64,000 bases of DNA from Alphaproteobacteria bacterium (GTDB lineage Bacteria; Pseudomonadota; Alphaproteobacteria; Micropepsales; Micropepsaceae). Each line of letters opens with the position of its first letter. Positions within the stretch are counted from its first letter, which is position 1. Positions 16,500 through 24,379 of the stretch are shown here, piece after piece. Made by a program: the position numbers and the translations under genes. The stretch is from assembly GCA_947474645.1 (NCBI GenBank), contig CANJJD010000004.1, positions 62,001-126,000 on the forward strand, in the 5' to 3' direction. The notes beneath the pieces were generated by a model. The model searched no databases and was not told the DNA's origin. It saw only the letters and a program-made list of their open reading frames with translations.

Positions 16500-18433
16500 G
16501 CCAGTTTCCCGGCAGCCAGATGGCTGACTTCGCTGCCCCGTCCCAGCGCCAGCAAGGCCGTGCGCAGGATGCCGTCGGCATCCAGGCCCGCCTGGGCATA
16601 CATCTTCTCAGGGCTGTCATGGTCCTGGAACACGTCGGGCAAGGTCATGGGACGGATCTTGAGGCCTTTGTCGAGCAACCCGTCATGCGCCAGGAAGTGC
16701 ATGACATGGGCGCCGAAGCCGCCCGAAGAGCCTTCCTCGATGGTGATGAGCACTTCGTGCTCCTTGGCCAGGCGGCGGATCAGGTCGGTGTCCAGCGGCT
16801 TGGCGAAGCGAGCATCGGCGATGGTGGCCGACAGGCCGTAGCCGCCCATGCGCTCGGAGGCCAGCAGCACCTGGGTCATGCGGGTGCCGAAATTCAGGAT
16901 GGCGATGTTGCTGCCCTGCTTGATGATGCGGCCCTTGCCGATTTCCAGCGGAATGCCTTCGGCGGGACGGGCCACGCCCGTACCCTCGCCGCGCGGATAG
17001 CGGATGGCGCTGGGCCGGTCGTCAATCTGGGCGGCGGTGGCCACCATGTGGGTCAGCTCGGCCTCGTCGGACGGGGCCATCAGGACGAAATTGGGCAGCG
17101 CCGCCAGATAGGCGATGTCGAAGGAGCCGGCATGGGTGCAGCCGTCCTGGCCCACCAGGCCCGCGCGGTCCATGGCAAAGCGCACCGGCAGCGACTGGAT
17201 CGCCACGTCATGCACCACCTGGTCATAGGCGCGCTGCAGGAAGGTGGAATAGATGGCGCAGAAGGGCTTCATGCCTTCGGTGGCCAGGCCCGCCGCGAAG
17301 GTCACGCCATGCTGTTCGGCGATGCCGACATCAAACGTGCGTTCCGGAAAGGCTTTCTCGAACAGATCGACGCCGGTGCCCGAGGGCATGGCGGCGGTGA
17401 TGGCGACGATGCGGCTGTCCTTCTTGGCTTCCGCGATCAGGGCCTCGCCGAACACCTTCTGATAGGCGGGTGACTTGGGGGTGGACTTGGCCTGCTCGCC
17501 GGTCAGCACCGTGAACTTGGCGACGGCATGATACTTGTCGGGCGCGGCTTCGGCGGGGGCATAGCCGTGACCCTTCTTGGTCACCACATGCACCAGCACC
17601 GGGCCCTTCATGGTGTCGCGCACATTCTCCAGCACCGGCACCAGGTGATCCAGGTTATGGCCGTCGATCGGGCCGACATAGAAGAAGCCCATTTCCTCGA
17701 ACAGCGTGCCGCCCATCGCCATACCGCGGGCATATTCCTCGGTGCGGCGCGCCACATTGAACAGCGCGCGCGGCAACAGCTTGCGCGCCCAGCGCTTGGC
17801 CAGGTTGCGGATGCCGGTATAGGGACGCGACGACACCAGCCGCGCCAGGTAGGCGCTCATCGCGCCGACCGGCGGGGCGATGGACATGTCGTTGTCGTTG
17901 AGGATGACGATCAGCCGGTTCTTGTTGGCGCCGGCATTGTTCATGGCTTCATAGGCCATGCCCGCGCTCATCGAGCCGTCGCCGATCACCGCGATCACAT
18001 TGTTGTCGCCGCCCTTGAGGTCGCGCGCCACCGCCATGCCCACGCCCGCAGAGATGGAGGTGGAGCTGTGCGCCGCGCCGAAGGGGTCATATTCGCTTTC
18101 GCTGCGCTTGGTGAAGCCGGACAGCCCGCCGCCCTGGCGCAGGGTGCGCATGCGCGCGCGCCGGCCGGTGAGGATCTTGTGGGGATAGGCTTGGTGGCCG
18201 ACGTCCCAGATGACGCGGTCCTTGGGCGTTTCAAACACGTAATGCAGCGCCGTGGTCAGCTCGACCACGCCCAGTCCCGCACCAAAGTGACCGCCGGTGA
18301 CCGACACGATGTCGATCAGGTCGGTGCGCAGCTCATCGGCGAACTGGCGCAGTTGCGACTTGTCCAGCTTGCGCAGGTCTTCGGGCAGGTCCACCTGGTC
18401 CAGCAGCGGGGTCTTGGTATTGGGAATGTTCAT
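16496..18433 (-). CDS. dxs: 1-deoxy-D-xylulose-5-phosphate synthase
   Basis: DXS condenses pyruvate and glyceraldehyde 3-phosphate with thiamine diphosphate, the first step of the MEP isoprenoid pathway. The 645-residue protein has [23 protein letters not shown], the ThDP/Mg motif [20 protein letters not shown], and the transketolase-like Pyr domain with [15 protein letters not shown]. The track start at 18481 would overlap xseB; the ATG at 18433 gives [21 protein letters not shown], a normal DXS start, four bases after the xseB stop. Its stop codon overlaps the probable CTG start of the RNA methyltransferase. The xseB-dxs pair is a widespread operon. Confidence 0.97.
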   Translation of the reverse strand: MNIPNTKTPLLDQVDLPEDLRKLDKSQLRQFADELRTDLIDIVSVTGGHFGAGLGVVELTTALHYVFETPKDRVIWDVGHQAYPHKILTGRRARMRTLRQGGGLSGFTKRSESEYDPFGAAHSSTSISAGVGMAVARDLKGGDNNVIAVIGDGSMSAGMAYEAMNNAGANKNRLIVILNDNDMSIAPPVGAMSAYLARLVSSRPYTGIRNLAKRWARKLLPRALFNVARRTEEYARGMAMGGTLFEEMGFFYVGPIDGHNLDHLVPVLENVRDTMKGPVLVHVVTKKGHGYAPAEAAPDKYHAVAKFTVLTGEQAKSTPKSPAYQKVFGEALIAEAKKDSRIVAITAAMPSGTGVDLFEKAFPERTFDVGIAEQHGVTFAAGLATEGMKPFCAIYSTFLQRAYDQVVHDVAIQSLPVRFAMDRAGLVGQDGCTHAGSFDIAYLAALPNFVLMAPSDEAELTHMVATAAQIDDRPSAIRYPRGEGTGVARPAEGIPLEIGKGRIIKQGSNIAILNFGTRMTQVLLASERMGGYGLSATIADARFAKPLDTDLIRRLAKEHEVLITIEEGSSGGFGAHVMHFLAHDGLLDKGLKIRPMTLPDVFQDHDSPEKMYAQAGLDADGILRTALLALGRGSEVSHLAAGKLA

Positions 18434-18437
18434 CGCG

Positions 18438-18755
18438 TTACGCCGTTTCCATGCTCTCGCCGACCTGCGGTCCGCCCGCACCCAGCACGATTTTTTCCAG
18501 ACGGCTCTCGGCCGATTTCAACTTTGTCTCGCAATGGGCCTTCAGCGCCTGTCCGCGTTCGTACAAGGCGATGGAATCCTCAAGATCCACCTCGCCCTGC
18601 TCCAGCCGGGAGACAATGGCTTCCAGCTCCTTGAGCGCACCTTCGAAGCTCAGCTCCTCGATGGCTTTGTCGGTCTTGGCGGGGGGAATGGCGAAGGCTC
18701 CAGCTATGCTTTTAGTCTCGGAAACAACCGAAACTGCAGCGCACCATAATCGCAA
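18438..18755 (-). CDS. xseB: exodeoxyribonuclease VII small subunit
   Basis: The core from about residue 32, [37 protein letters not shown] with the following coiled-coil, is typical XseB. With XseA it degrades single-stranded DNA. The start is uncertain: the only in-frame conventional start is a TTG at 18755, which adds roughly 30 residues before the conserved core and sits inside a perfect inverted repeat. No in-frame ATG or GTG exists downstream before the core. It lies 4 bases before dxs and 102 bases after sppA on the same strand, with a plausible promoter upstream. Confidence 0.88.
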   Translation of the reverse strand: MRLWCAAVSVVSETKSIAGAFAIPPAKTDKAIEELSFEGALKELEAIVSRLEQGEVDLEDSIALYERGQALKAHCETKLKSAESRLEKIVLGAGGPQVGESMETA

Positions 18756-18763
18756 TTATGGTG
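18742..18763. repeat. perfect 9-bp inverted repeat over the xseB start
   Basis: CACCATAAT and ATTATGGTG flank CGCA. The candidate TTG start of xseB lies at the loop/arm junction. In RNA this would fold as a hairpin and could hide the start; as DNA it could bind a dimeric repressor. There is no T-run, so it is not a terminator. Confidence 0.5.
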
Positions 18764-18797
18764 ACGCCAAGCCAGCTCCGTGCCCCCGCACCGTGCA

Positions 18798-18825
18798 ACT
18801 ATAATTCAAGAAATCCCGGCAGCAA
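18798..18825 (-). promoter_or_regulatory. candidate sigma-70 promoter of xseB-dxs
   Basis: On the minus strand TTGCTG, a 16-base spacer and TATAGT form a reasonable -35/-10 pair. Predicted transcription start is near 18791, about 35 bases before the xseB TTG and just upstream of the inverted repeat. Confidence 0.4.
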
Positions 18826-18857
18826 GCAGTTTCCTTGCCGCCACTGTGCGGTTGGTG

Positions 18858-20639
18858 TCACGGCCGTGGCAGATGCGTCGCCCGAAGCTGCAAGGAGGTT
18901 CCGGGACCGCCCTGGGGCAGGCTGGAAACCTCGCCCAGGACAGCCTGCAGCGCCGGCAGGTTGAGCAGCGATTCGATCCGCCCGAAAAGGGTCAGGCTGG
19001 CCTCCAGGCCGTCCGAAAGCACCCCCAGCCGGGCCAAAAGCCCGGTGCGGCGGGGATAGACCTTGAAGGTCATGCTGTCCGCGGGAACTTTGCCCAGGAT
19101 GGCCGCCTGGTCTGCCGCGGTCCAGAAGCCGCCCAGCAGGTCCACCAGCCCCTGCGCCTTGGCATCCGTGCCGGACCAGACCCGGCCGCGCGCGGCCTCG
19201 CGCACCTTGGCCAGCGGCAGCTTGCGGCCGGCCGCCACCTTGGCGGTGAAGTCGTCATAGATCACATCGGCCTGGTGATTGAGGTTGGCCCATTGCTCCT
19301 CGGTGAAGGGCTGGAGCGGCGAGTCCATCAGCGTGTTCTTGCCCACCGCCACCGTCTCGGCATTGGCGCCCACCAGCTTCAGCGTCTCGCCGAAACTGAC
19401 CTTGCCGGTCAGCACCCCGATGGAGCCGGTGATGGTGCCGGGCTCGGCGACGATCTTGTTGGCGCTGAGCGAAATGTAATAGCCGCCCGAAGCGGCCACC
19501 CCGCCCATGGAAACCACCACCGGCTTGCCGGCCTTCTGCGCCACCTTCACGGCATGCAGGATCTGGTCGCTGGCCGTGACCGAGCCGCCGGGCGAATCCA
19601 CCCGCAGCACAATGGCCTTGATGTCCTTGTCGCGCGCGGCCTGGCCGATGGCCGCCGACAGGTCGTCGCTGGCGATGCCCGACGAGGTGTTGAACAGCGA
19701 ATTCTTGGCGGTGCCGTCACGGATTTCGCCCGCCGCCTGGACGATGGCGATATTGGCGGTGCCGAAACGCTCCACCGCGTTCTTCACATAATCGGTGAAC
19801 TTGACCGACTTGGCGCCGGCTCCGGCGCGGGTGGTGGCCGCGGCGCGCGCCTCATCCTCATAGCCGATGCGATCCACCAGCTTGCGGGACCGCGCGTCTT
19901 CGGCGAATTGGGGGCTGGCCTCCAGCGCGGCGATCACTTCGCTGCGGGAAATACGGCGGTTGGCCGCCATCTGGCCCACGGCGCCGTCATAGACCGAGTT
20001 CATCAACTGGGTAAGCTGCTCGCGGTCCGCCGGCGACATCTGCTTTTCCATCATCATGTCGGCGGCGCTTTTGTATTCAGAGCGCTTGGCGATCTGTGGC
20101 ACCGCCTTGATCTTGTCCAGGGTGCCACGCAGGAAGATTTCGCCGCCGCCCGCGCCCGACACCGAGAAGGGGCTCTTGGGCATCACCCAGATTTCCGTGG
20201 CGGCGCTGGCGGCGAGGTAATCGCCAAGGCCGGCGCCGAAAAAGGCCGATGCCTGGGCGATGACGAATTTGCCCTTGGCCTTGAAGCGGTGAATGGCGGC
20301 CCCAACCTCCTGGGCTTCGGCGGTGGACAGCGCTCCATTGCCCAGCTTGAGCACCATGCCCTTGACGCGGGCATCGCGGCCCGCCGCATCCAGCCCCAGC
20401 ACCACATCCATCACCGTCGCGCGGCTGGGGGTAAAGATGCTGCCCGGCGCGGCGGCACTGTCGTCAATCGGCTCGCGCAGATCCAGCGCCAGCACCATGT
20501 TGCCGGGCTGCCCGTCGCCGCGCGCCAGGGAAATCACCAGCAGCAGGGCGACCAGCAACACAATGACGACCGCCGCCTTGGCGAACATGTTCACCACCGA
20601 CATCAGGATGGCGCGCAACCAGGTAAGAAAACGGATCAT
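18858..20639 (-). CDS. sppA: signal peptide peptidase SppA, 67K type
   Basis: The 593-residue protein has one N-terminal transmembrane segment (AAVVIVLLVALLLVISLA) and two tandem SppA domains. The catalytic lysine is in the N-domain (KRSEYKSAADMM) and the serine nucleophile in the C-domain (GGVAASGGYYISL), the split Ser/Lys dyad of the long form. VLRVDSPGGSVTASDQI precedes the serine. It degrades cleaved signal peptides at the periplasmic face. The ATG at 20639, after AAGGAA, replaces the track start at 20705. The next gene, xseB, is 102 bases downstream with its own likely promoter. Confidence 0.93.
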   Translation of the reverse strand: MIRFLTWLRAILMSVVNMFAKAAVVIVLLVALLLVISLARGDGQPGNMVLALDLREPIDDSAAAPGSIFTPSRATVMDVVLGLDAAGRDARVKGMVLKLGNGALSTAEAQEVGAAIHRFKAKGKFVIAQASAFFGAGLGDYLAASAATEIWVMPKSPFSVSGAGGGEIFLRGTLDKIKAVPQIAKRSEYKSAADMMMEKQMSPADREQLTQLMNSVYDGAVGQMAANRRISRSEVIAALEASPQFAEDARSRKLVDRIGYEDEARAAATTRAGAGAKSVKFTDYVKNAVERFGTANIAIVQAAGEIRDGTAKNSLFNTSSGIASDDLSAAIGQAARDKDIKAIVLRVDSPGGSVTASDQILHAVKVAQKAGKPVVVSMGGVAASGGYYISLSANKIVAEPGTITGSIGVLTGKVSFGETLKLVGANAETVAVGKNTLMDSPLQPFTEEQWANLNHQADVIYDDFTAKVAAGRKLPLAKVREAARGRVWSGTDAKAQGLVDLLGGFWTAADQAAILGKVPADSMTFKVYPRRTGLLARLGVLSDGLEASLTLFGRIESLLNLPALQAVLGEVSSLPQGGPGTSLQLRATHLPRP

Positions 20640-20686
20640 GAAAATTCCTTCAGGGGCAGAATAGTGCAGCGCCGCGACAATCTCAC

Positions 20687-20720
20687 GAAAAAGCCCGGCC
20701 CCCAACAGGGGACCGGGCTT
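20687..20720 (-). terminator. Rho-independent terminator of the CsbD gene
   Basis: On the minus strand AAGCCCGG pairs with CCGGGCTT, with an inner CCCC/GGGG extension and one bulge, followed by a T-run. It starts 20 bases after the csbD-like stop and insulates sppA. Confidence 0.75.
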
Positions 20721-20740
20721 ATCGCATTTTAGCGAAAAGG

Positions 20741-20920
20741 TTAGTTGATGGCGTCGCGAACAGCGTCCTTCATGCCGCCCACCGCATTCTGCACCTTGCC
20801 GGCAGCCTTGTCGGCAGCGCCTTCGGCCTTGAGCTTGGCGTCGCCGGTGATCTTGCCGGCGGCTTCCTTGATGGCGCCCTTGGCCTGGTTGGCCGAGCCT
20901 TCAATACGATCCTTGTCCAT
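20741..20920 (-). CDS. CsbD family stress protein, 59 aa
   Basis: The product MDKDRIEGSANQAKGAIKE... has the CsbD hallmarks: a short Lys/Ala-rich sequence with repeated KxxG/AxGK units (IKEAAGKITGD, ADKAAGKVQNA) forming a helical bundle. CsbD proteins are among the most strongly stress-induced small proteins in many bacteria, of unknown molecular function. The track merges it into a long ORF reaching 21433; the ATG at 20920 follows GGAGACAGG and gives the family length. A perfect EcfG promoter lies 49 bases upstream, and a terminator follows, so it is a single-gene unit. Confidence 0.93.
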   Translation of the reverse strand: MDKDRIEGSANQAKGAIKEAAGKITGDAKLKAEGAADKAAGKVQNAVGGMKDAVRDAIN

Positions 20921-20969
20921 TACCTGTCTCCAATATGGGGGTTTTGCGTGGGGAATACGCTGGTAGGAT

Positions 20970-20994
20970 AACGGGCTGGCCGCGCCCGAGTTCC
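20970..20994 (-). promoter_or_regulatory. perfect EcfG promoter of the CsbD gene
   Basis: The minus strand reads GGAAC, 16 bases, CGTT, an exact match to the alphaproteobacterial general-stress consensus. The location, before a CsbD-family gene, is what the regulon would predict. Confidence 0.8.
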
Positions 20995-21055
20995 CGTAAC
21001 CTTTTGGGGCGATCCGGCGAACGAATACCTGCGTATAGAGAATACGGAGACCAAA

Positions 21056-21514
21056 ATGCAGCGACGCACATTCCTGGCCGCCCTGATGGGCACTGCCGCC
21101 GTTGGCGCAAGCCCTGCCCTCGGCTACGAAATCACCAAAAGCGACGCGGAGTGGAAGAAGCAGCTTTCCCCCGCCGCCTATACCGTCTTGCGCCATGAAG
21201 GCACCGAGCCGCCTTTCACATCGCCGCTGAACAGCGAGCATCGCAAGGGCATTTTCGCCTGCGCCGGTTGCGCGCTGGAGCTTTATTCCTCGGACACCAA
21301 GTTCGAGAGCGGCACCGGCTGGCCCAGCTTCTGGAAACCGCTGGACAAGGCGGTCGAGGAAAAGACCGACACCAGCCTGGGCATGCGCCGCACCGCGGTG
21401 AACTGCCGACGCTGCGGCGGCCATCTGGGCCATGTCTTCGACGACGGCCCCAAGCCGACGGGGTTAAGGTATTGCATGAATGGCGTGGCGATGACGTTCA
21501 GGGCGAAGGCCTAA
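21056..21514 (+). CDS. msrB: exported peptide-methionine (R)-S-oxide reductase
   Basis: MsrB reduces the R epimer of methionine sulfoxide. The 152-residue protein has the zinc cysteines (CAGCALELY and CRRCGGHLGHVFDDGP), the conserved GTGWPSFW, and the catalytic Cys in LRYCMNGVAM (usually RYCINSAS). The N-terminus MQRRTFLAALMGTAAVGASPALG is a signal peptide with twin arginines, so the enzyme is probably periplasmic and Tat-exported. It is divergent from the CsbD gene. An exported MsrA is encoded 2.1 kb away, so the window supplies both stereospecific activities to the periplasm. Confidence 0.92.
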   Translation: MQRRTFLAALMGTAAVGASPALGYEITKSDAEWKKQLSPAAYTVLRHEGTEPPFTSPLNSEHRKGIFACAGCALELYSSDTKFESGTGWPSFWKPLDKAVEEKTDTSLGMRRTAVNCRRCGGHLGHVFDDGPKPTGLRYCMNGVAMTFRAKA

Positions 21515-21572
21515 CCGGCCTTGTCCCGCCTCGCGACGCGCTTGGTCGCGCGCCGCTGCGGCGTTCGGGCGG

Positions 21573-21597
21573 GCAAAAGGTCCACCGGACCTTTTGC
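21573..21597. repeat. perfect 11-bp inverted repeat downstream of msrB
   Basis: GCAAAAGGTCC and GGACCTTTTGC flank ACC. The repeat lies 59 bases after the msrB stop and before a proper terminator. There is no T-run on either side, so it may be a dispersed palindromic element rather than a terminator. Confidence 0.6.
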
Positions 21598-21620
21598 TAT
21601 TTCGCCCTCACCCTAGAAAC

Positions 21621-21651
21621 AAAAAAGGCCGGTCTCGCGACCGGCCTTTTT
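21621..21651. terminator. bidirectional terminator between msrB and the IalB genes
   Basis: GGCCGGTC and GACCGGCC close a TCGC loop, with six A before and five T after, so the hairpin can stop transcription from both the plus-strand msrB and the minus-strand IalB cluster. Confidence 0.85.
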
Positions 21652-21669
21652 CTTGCTCAATATTCAATC

Positions 21670-22281
21670 TTACGGCGTAGCCGCGGGAGCCGCCGGCGCG
21701 GCAGCTTCTGCGCCGGGCTGAGACACCGACTTGGCCTTGGCGCGGGCCTTGGCGACCATGTCGTCATGGGCGGCGGTAAAGCCCTTGAGCGAGAAATTCA
21801 AGCCATAGGCCTTGCCATTGTCGGCGGCGATGTTGACCTTCGCGGCGGGGCCGGAGCGGGCCAGCGACTCGATCAGCGCATTGTCCACCGCCATCTCGAC
21901 ATAGCAGCCGCTGCGGTCGCAGCGGCGATATTTGAGGACCGGCGAGGTGTAGTTGTCGGTCTGGAGCGTCAGGCCCTTGGGAATGGAGATTTCCAGCGGC
22001 ACGCTGATCTGCAGCGCATGGCGGTTCAGGCTGGGGACAAAGGCAAAGGACAGCGATACCACGCGCTGTTGGGTCCGCTGGTCGTCCAGCTCCTGGAACA
22101 TGTCGCAGGGGCTGGGGCTGTTCACCGGAAAGCAGCGCACGAACCAGTCCTGAACCCGGTTCACATCCGGCTTGCCGGGGACGGGAGCGGCGGGGGCCGC
22201 GGGCGCGGCTTCCTGCGCCCCGGCCGCTGCGCAATTGAGCATCAGGCCGGCAACGGCGACCAACAGGATATGCTTTTTCAT
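21670..22281 (-). CDS. invasion-associated locus B (IalB) family protein 1
   Basis: A 203-residue secreted protein with a Sec signal (LLVAVAGLMLNCAAAGA) and an Ala/Pro-rich linker before the IalB domain. The domain has RVQDWFVRCFPVNSPSPCDMFQEL, a VPLEISIPKGLTLQ strand, RRCDRSGCYVEMAVD and SLKGFTAAHDDM, with two Cys pairs likely forming disulfides in the periplasm. IalB was named in Bartonella for a role in red-cell invasion, but the family is widespread in free-living alphaproteobacteria and its activity is unknown. It is closely similar to the adjacent gene, from which it is separated by 11 bases. Confidence 0.85.
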   Translation of the reverse strand: MKKHILLVAVAGLMLNCAAAGAQEAAPAAPAAPVPGKPDVNRVQDWFVRCFPVNSPSPCDMFQELDDQRTQQRVVSLSFAFVPSLNRHALQISVPLEISIPKGLTLQTDNYTSPVLKYRRCDRSGCYVEMAVDNALIESLARSGPAAKVNIAADNGKAYGLNFSLKGFTAAHDDMVAKARAKAKSVSQPGAEAAAPAAPAATP

Positions 22282-22292
22282 CGAAACCTCGA

Positions 22293-22883
22293 TCAGGGAT
22301 TGGCGGCGGGCGCAGCCGGCGAGGCCGGCGCCTTGGCCTTGGCGCGAGCCTGGCTCACCATGTCGTCATGGGCGGCGGCAAAGCCCTTGAGCGAAAAGTT
22401 GACCGTATAGGGCTTGCCGTTGTCGCCAACGATATTGACCTTGCCGGTATCTCCGCCGGAACGCGCCATGGATTCGATCATCCCGTTGTCCACCGCCATT
22501 TCGACGTAACAGCCATTGGTGTCGCAGCGGCGGTATTTGAGGGACGGCGTGGTGTAGGTGCCGGTCTGCAGCTTCACGCCCTTGGGAATCGAAATTTCCA
22601 GCGGCACCGCGACCACCAAAGCGTGACGGTTCAGGCTGGGATAGAAGGCGATCGACAGCGAGATCACCCGCTGGCCGGTGCGCTGGTTGGCCAGTTCCTG
22701 GTACATGTCGCAGGGACTGGCGCTGGTCACCGGAAAGCAGCGCACTAACCAGTCCTGCATGGTTTTGACGTCAGGTTTGCCTTGGGCAGCAGGCGCGGCC
22801 GGCGGCGCGGCCGCCGGCGCCTGCGCCAGTGCGGCGCCGGTCATCAATCCCAGGAAGGCGCCCGCAAGGACGGTCTTCATCAT
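22293..22883 (-). CDS. IalB family protein 2
   Basis: The 196-residue product repeats the architecture of its neighbour nearly block for block: signal peptide ending ALAQ, Ala/Pro linker, TMQDWLVRCFPVTSASPCDMYQEL, VPLEISIPKGVKLQTG, RRCDTNGCYVEMAVD and SLKGFAAAHDDM. The two are recent tandem duplicates. The start overlaps the stop of the upstream third copy by 4 bases (ATGA), showing translational coupling. A periplasmic location is inferred from the signal; no function is assigned. Confidence 0.85.
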   Translation of the reverse strand: MMKTVLAGAFLGLMTGAALAQAPAAAPPAAPAAQGKPDVKTMQDWLVRCFPVTSASPCDMYQELANQRTGQRVISLSIAFYPSLNRHALVVAVPLEISIPKGVKLQTGTYTTPSLKYRRCDTNGCYVEMAVDNGMIESMARSGGDTGKVNIVGDNGKPYTVNFSLKGFAAAHDDMVSQARAKAKAPASPAAPAANP

Positions 22884-23446
22884 GAGAAGAGTCTCCAGAA
22901 CCAGGTCTTGCGGCGGGAGTCCTGCGAGCGCCAGGCGCCATAGGAGGTGCCGTAGCCCTTGAAGGACAACTGATAGGAAACCGGCTTGCCGTCCAGGCCG
23001 GCGAACATCACCGCCACATCGTCGGCGCTCTTCAGGCTTTTGGAGAGCGGATCATCGAACGCGGTCTGGGCGATGCAGCCCACCGTGTTGCAGGTGCGGT
23101 ACGGAATGACCTTCACCGGATCCTTGCCGATGCGCAGGCCCATGCCCGCTTCCAGCGACACGCCATAGGGCACGATGAAGCCCATGATCTGCTTGCCATC
23201 CTTGTCGGTGGTGATGGTGGCGCGGGCGATCGGCGTCGGCTGCGGCTGCGAGCGGTCCATGATGTCGGTGCTGATTTCGCAGGCGCCTTCCTTGGTTTCG
23301 GCGGCGGGGCAGGCCACGCGCCAGTCGTCATAGGTGGCGACCTGGGCGGCGTGAGTGTTGTAGGTGGACACACCGCGTACCATCCAGCCCAGCAAGAGGC
23401 CGACCAGCAGCGCGACACCGCCCACAATCAGACGTTCAGTTTTCAT
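22880..23446 (-). CDS. IalB-like protein 3, membrane-anchored, divergent
   Basis: The 188-residue protein starts with an uncleaved-looking anchor (LIVGGVALLVGLLLGWMV) and has a more diverged IalB domain: DDWRVACPAAETKEGACEIS, VPYGVSLEAGMGLRIG, YRTCNTVGCIAQTAFDD and LSFKGYGTSYGAW. The cysteine positions and strand order agree with the two neighbours. The track start at 23515 is replaced by the ATG at 23446, which is followed by the anchor. It is the first gene of a three-gene IalB operon. A small 8-bp inverted repeat (GGTTTTGC/GCAAAACC) lies upstream at 23472-23489. Confidence 0.75.
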   Translation of the reverse strand: MKTERLIVGGVALLVGLLLGWMVRGVSTYNTHAAQVATYDDWRVACPAAETKEGACEISTDIMDRSQPQPTPIARATITTDKDGKQIMGFIVPYGVSLEAGMGLRIGKDPVKVIPYRTCNTVGCIAQTAFDDPLSKSLKSADDVAVMFAGLDGKPVSYQLSFKGYGTSYGAWRSQDSRRKTWFWRLFS

Positions 23447-23618
23447 GGGTCCGTTTCGCTTTAATTTCTTCGGTTTTGCCCGCAAAACCACACGCTTGCG
23501 GCATGGGGGCGTCAAACCGGGGCACGAACTACCAGATCAGAACGCCAAAGGGAACGCCCCCGCCCCGCCCTCGCGGACTTTTACCGCCGATTGGTGAATG
23601 TGACGGCGCGTTAATACC

Positions 23619-24317
23619 CTATTTCTGCGCCAGCAAAACCGGCTTTTCCCGGTAAGAATCGGGCCAGACCTGCTTGAGGGCGGCGATCTTGGGCAGGTCG
23701 TTGACCCGGATATAGGCCTCGCCGGGGTTCAGGAACAAATAGTCCTGGTGATAGGCCTCAGCAGGATAAAAGGCCTTCAACGGCTCTACCTTGGTGGCGA
23801 TGGGGGCGGCAAAGACATGCGCCGCATCCAGCTGGGCAATATAGGCGCGGGCGGTCGCTTCCTGCGCCGGAGTGACGGCGAAGATTTCCGAACGATACTG
23901 GGTGCCCGTGTCCGGACCCTGGCGGTTCAGTTCGGTGGGATCGTGCGCCACAGAGAAATAAATGCGCAGCAACTGGCCGAAGGTCACCTTGCGGGGATCG
24001 TAGGTGATCTCGACTACTTCGGCATGGCCAGTGGTGCCATTGGAGACCTGGTCATAGTTGGCGGTCTGCTTGGTGCCGCCGGCATAGCCCGACACCACCT
24101 TGCTCACGCCGTTGACGTGGGCGAACACGCCTTGCTGGCCCCAGAAGCAGCCCCCAGCCAGCACCGCGACCTCGGTCGAGCCGGTGGAGGCCGTATCGGA
24201 AACCGGGGCGGGAATCACCTTGTTCAGCTCACCGGCATAGGTGCGCGACATCAGGGTGGGCAGGAACACGGCGGCCGCCGCCGCGGCCATCACCAGATAA
24301 AGCGGTTTGATCGTCAT
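23619..24317 (-). CDS. msrA: exported peptide-methionine (S)-S-oxide reductase
   Basis: MsrA reduces the S epimer of methionine sulfoxide. The catalytic Cys is in the invariant AGGCFWGQQGVF (about residue 57). Further family blocks are SGYAGG, TGHAEVVEITYDP, YFSVAHDPTELNRQGPDTGTQYRS and YPAEAYHQDYL. The 232-residue protein is longer than cytoplasmic MsrA because of an N-terminal signal peptide (LVMAAAAAAVFLPTLMSRTYA). It therefore acts in the periplasm, as does the MsrB at 21056. The two genes are on opposite strands with the IalB cluster between them. Confidence 0.93.
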   Translation of the reverse strand: MTIKPLYLVMAAAAAAVFLPTLMSRTYAGELNKVIPAPVSDTASTGSTEVAVLAGGCFWGQQGVFAHVNGVSKVVSGYAGGTKQTANYDQVSNGTTGHAEVVEITYDPRKVTFGQLLRIYFSVAHDPTELNRQGPDTGTQYRSEIFAVTPAQEATARAYIAQLDAAHVFAAPIATKVEPLKAFYPAEAYHQDYLFLNPGEAYIRVNDLPKIAALKQVWPDSYREKPVLLAQK

Positions 24318-24379
24318 GGGCTTTCCTCAAAGCTTATACGCCAGGTAGTTCGCGCAGGATCACCGGATGGTTACGCGAA

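Noticed and set aside
18780-20732. 650-aa plus-strand ORF opposite sppA
   Set aside because: Antisense shadow of sppA, whose minus-strand reading has all SppA motifs.
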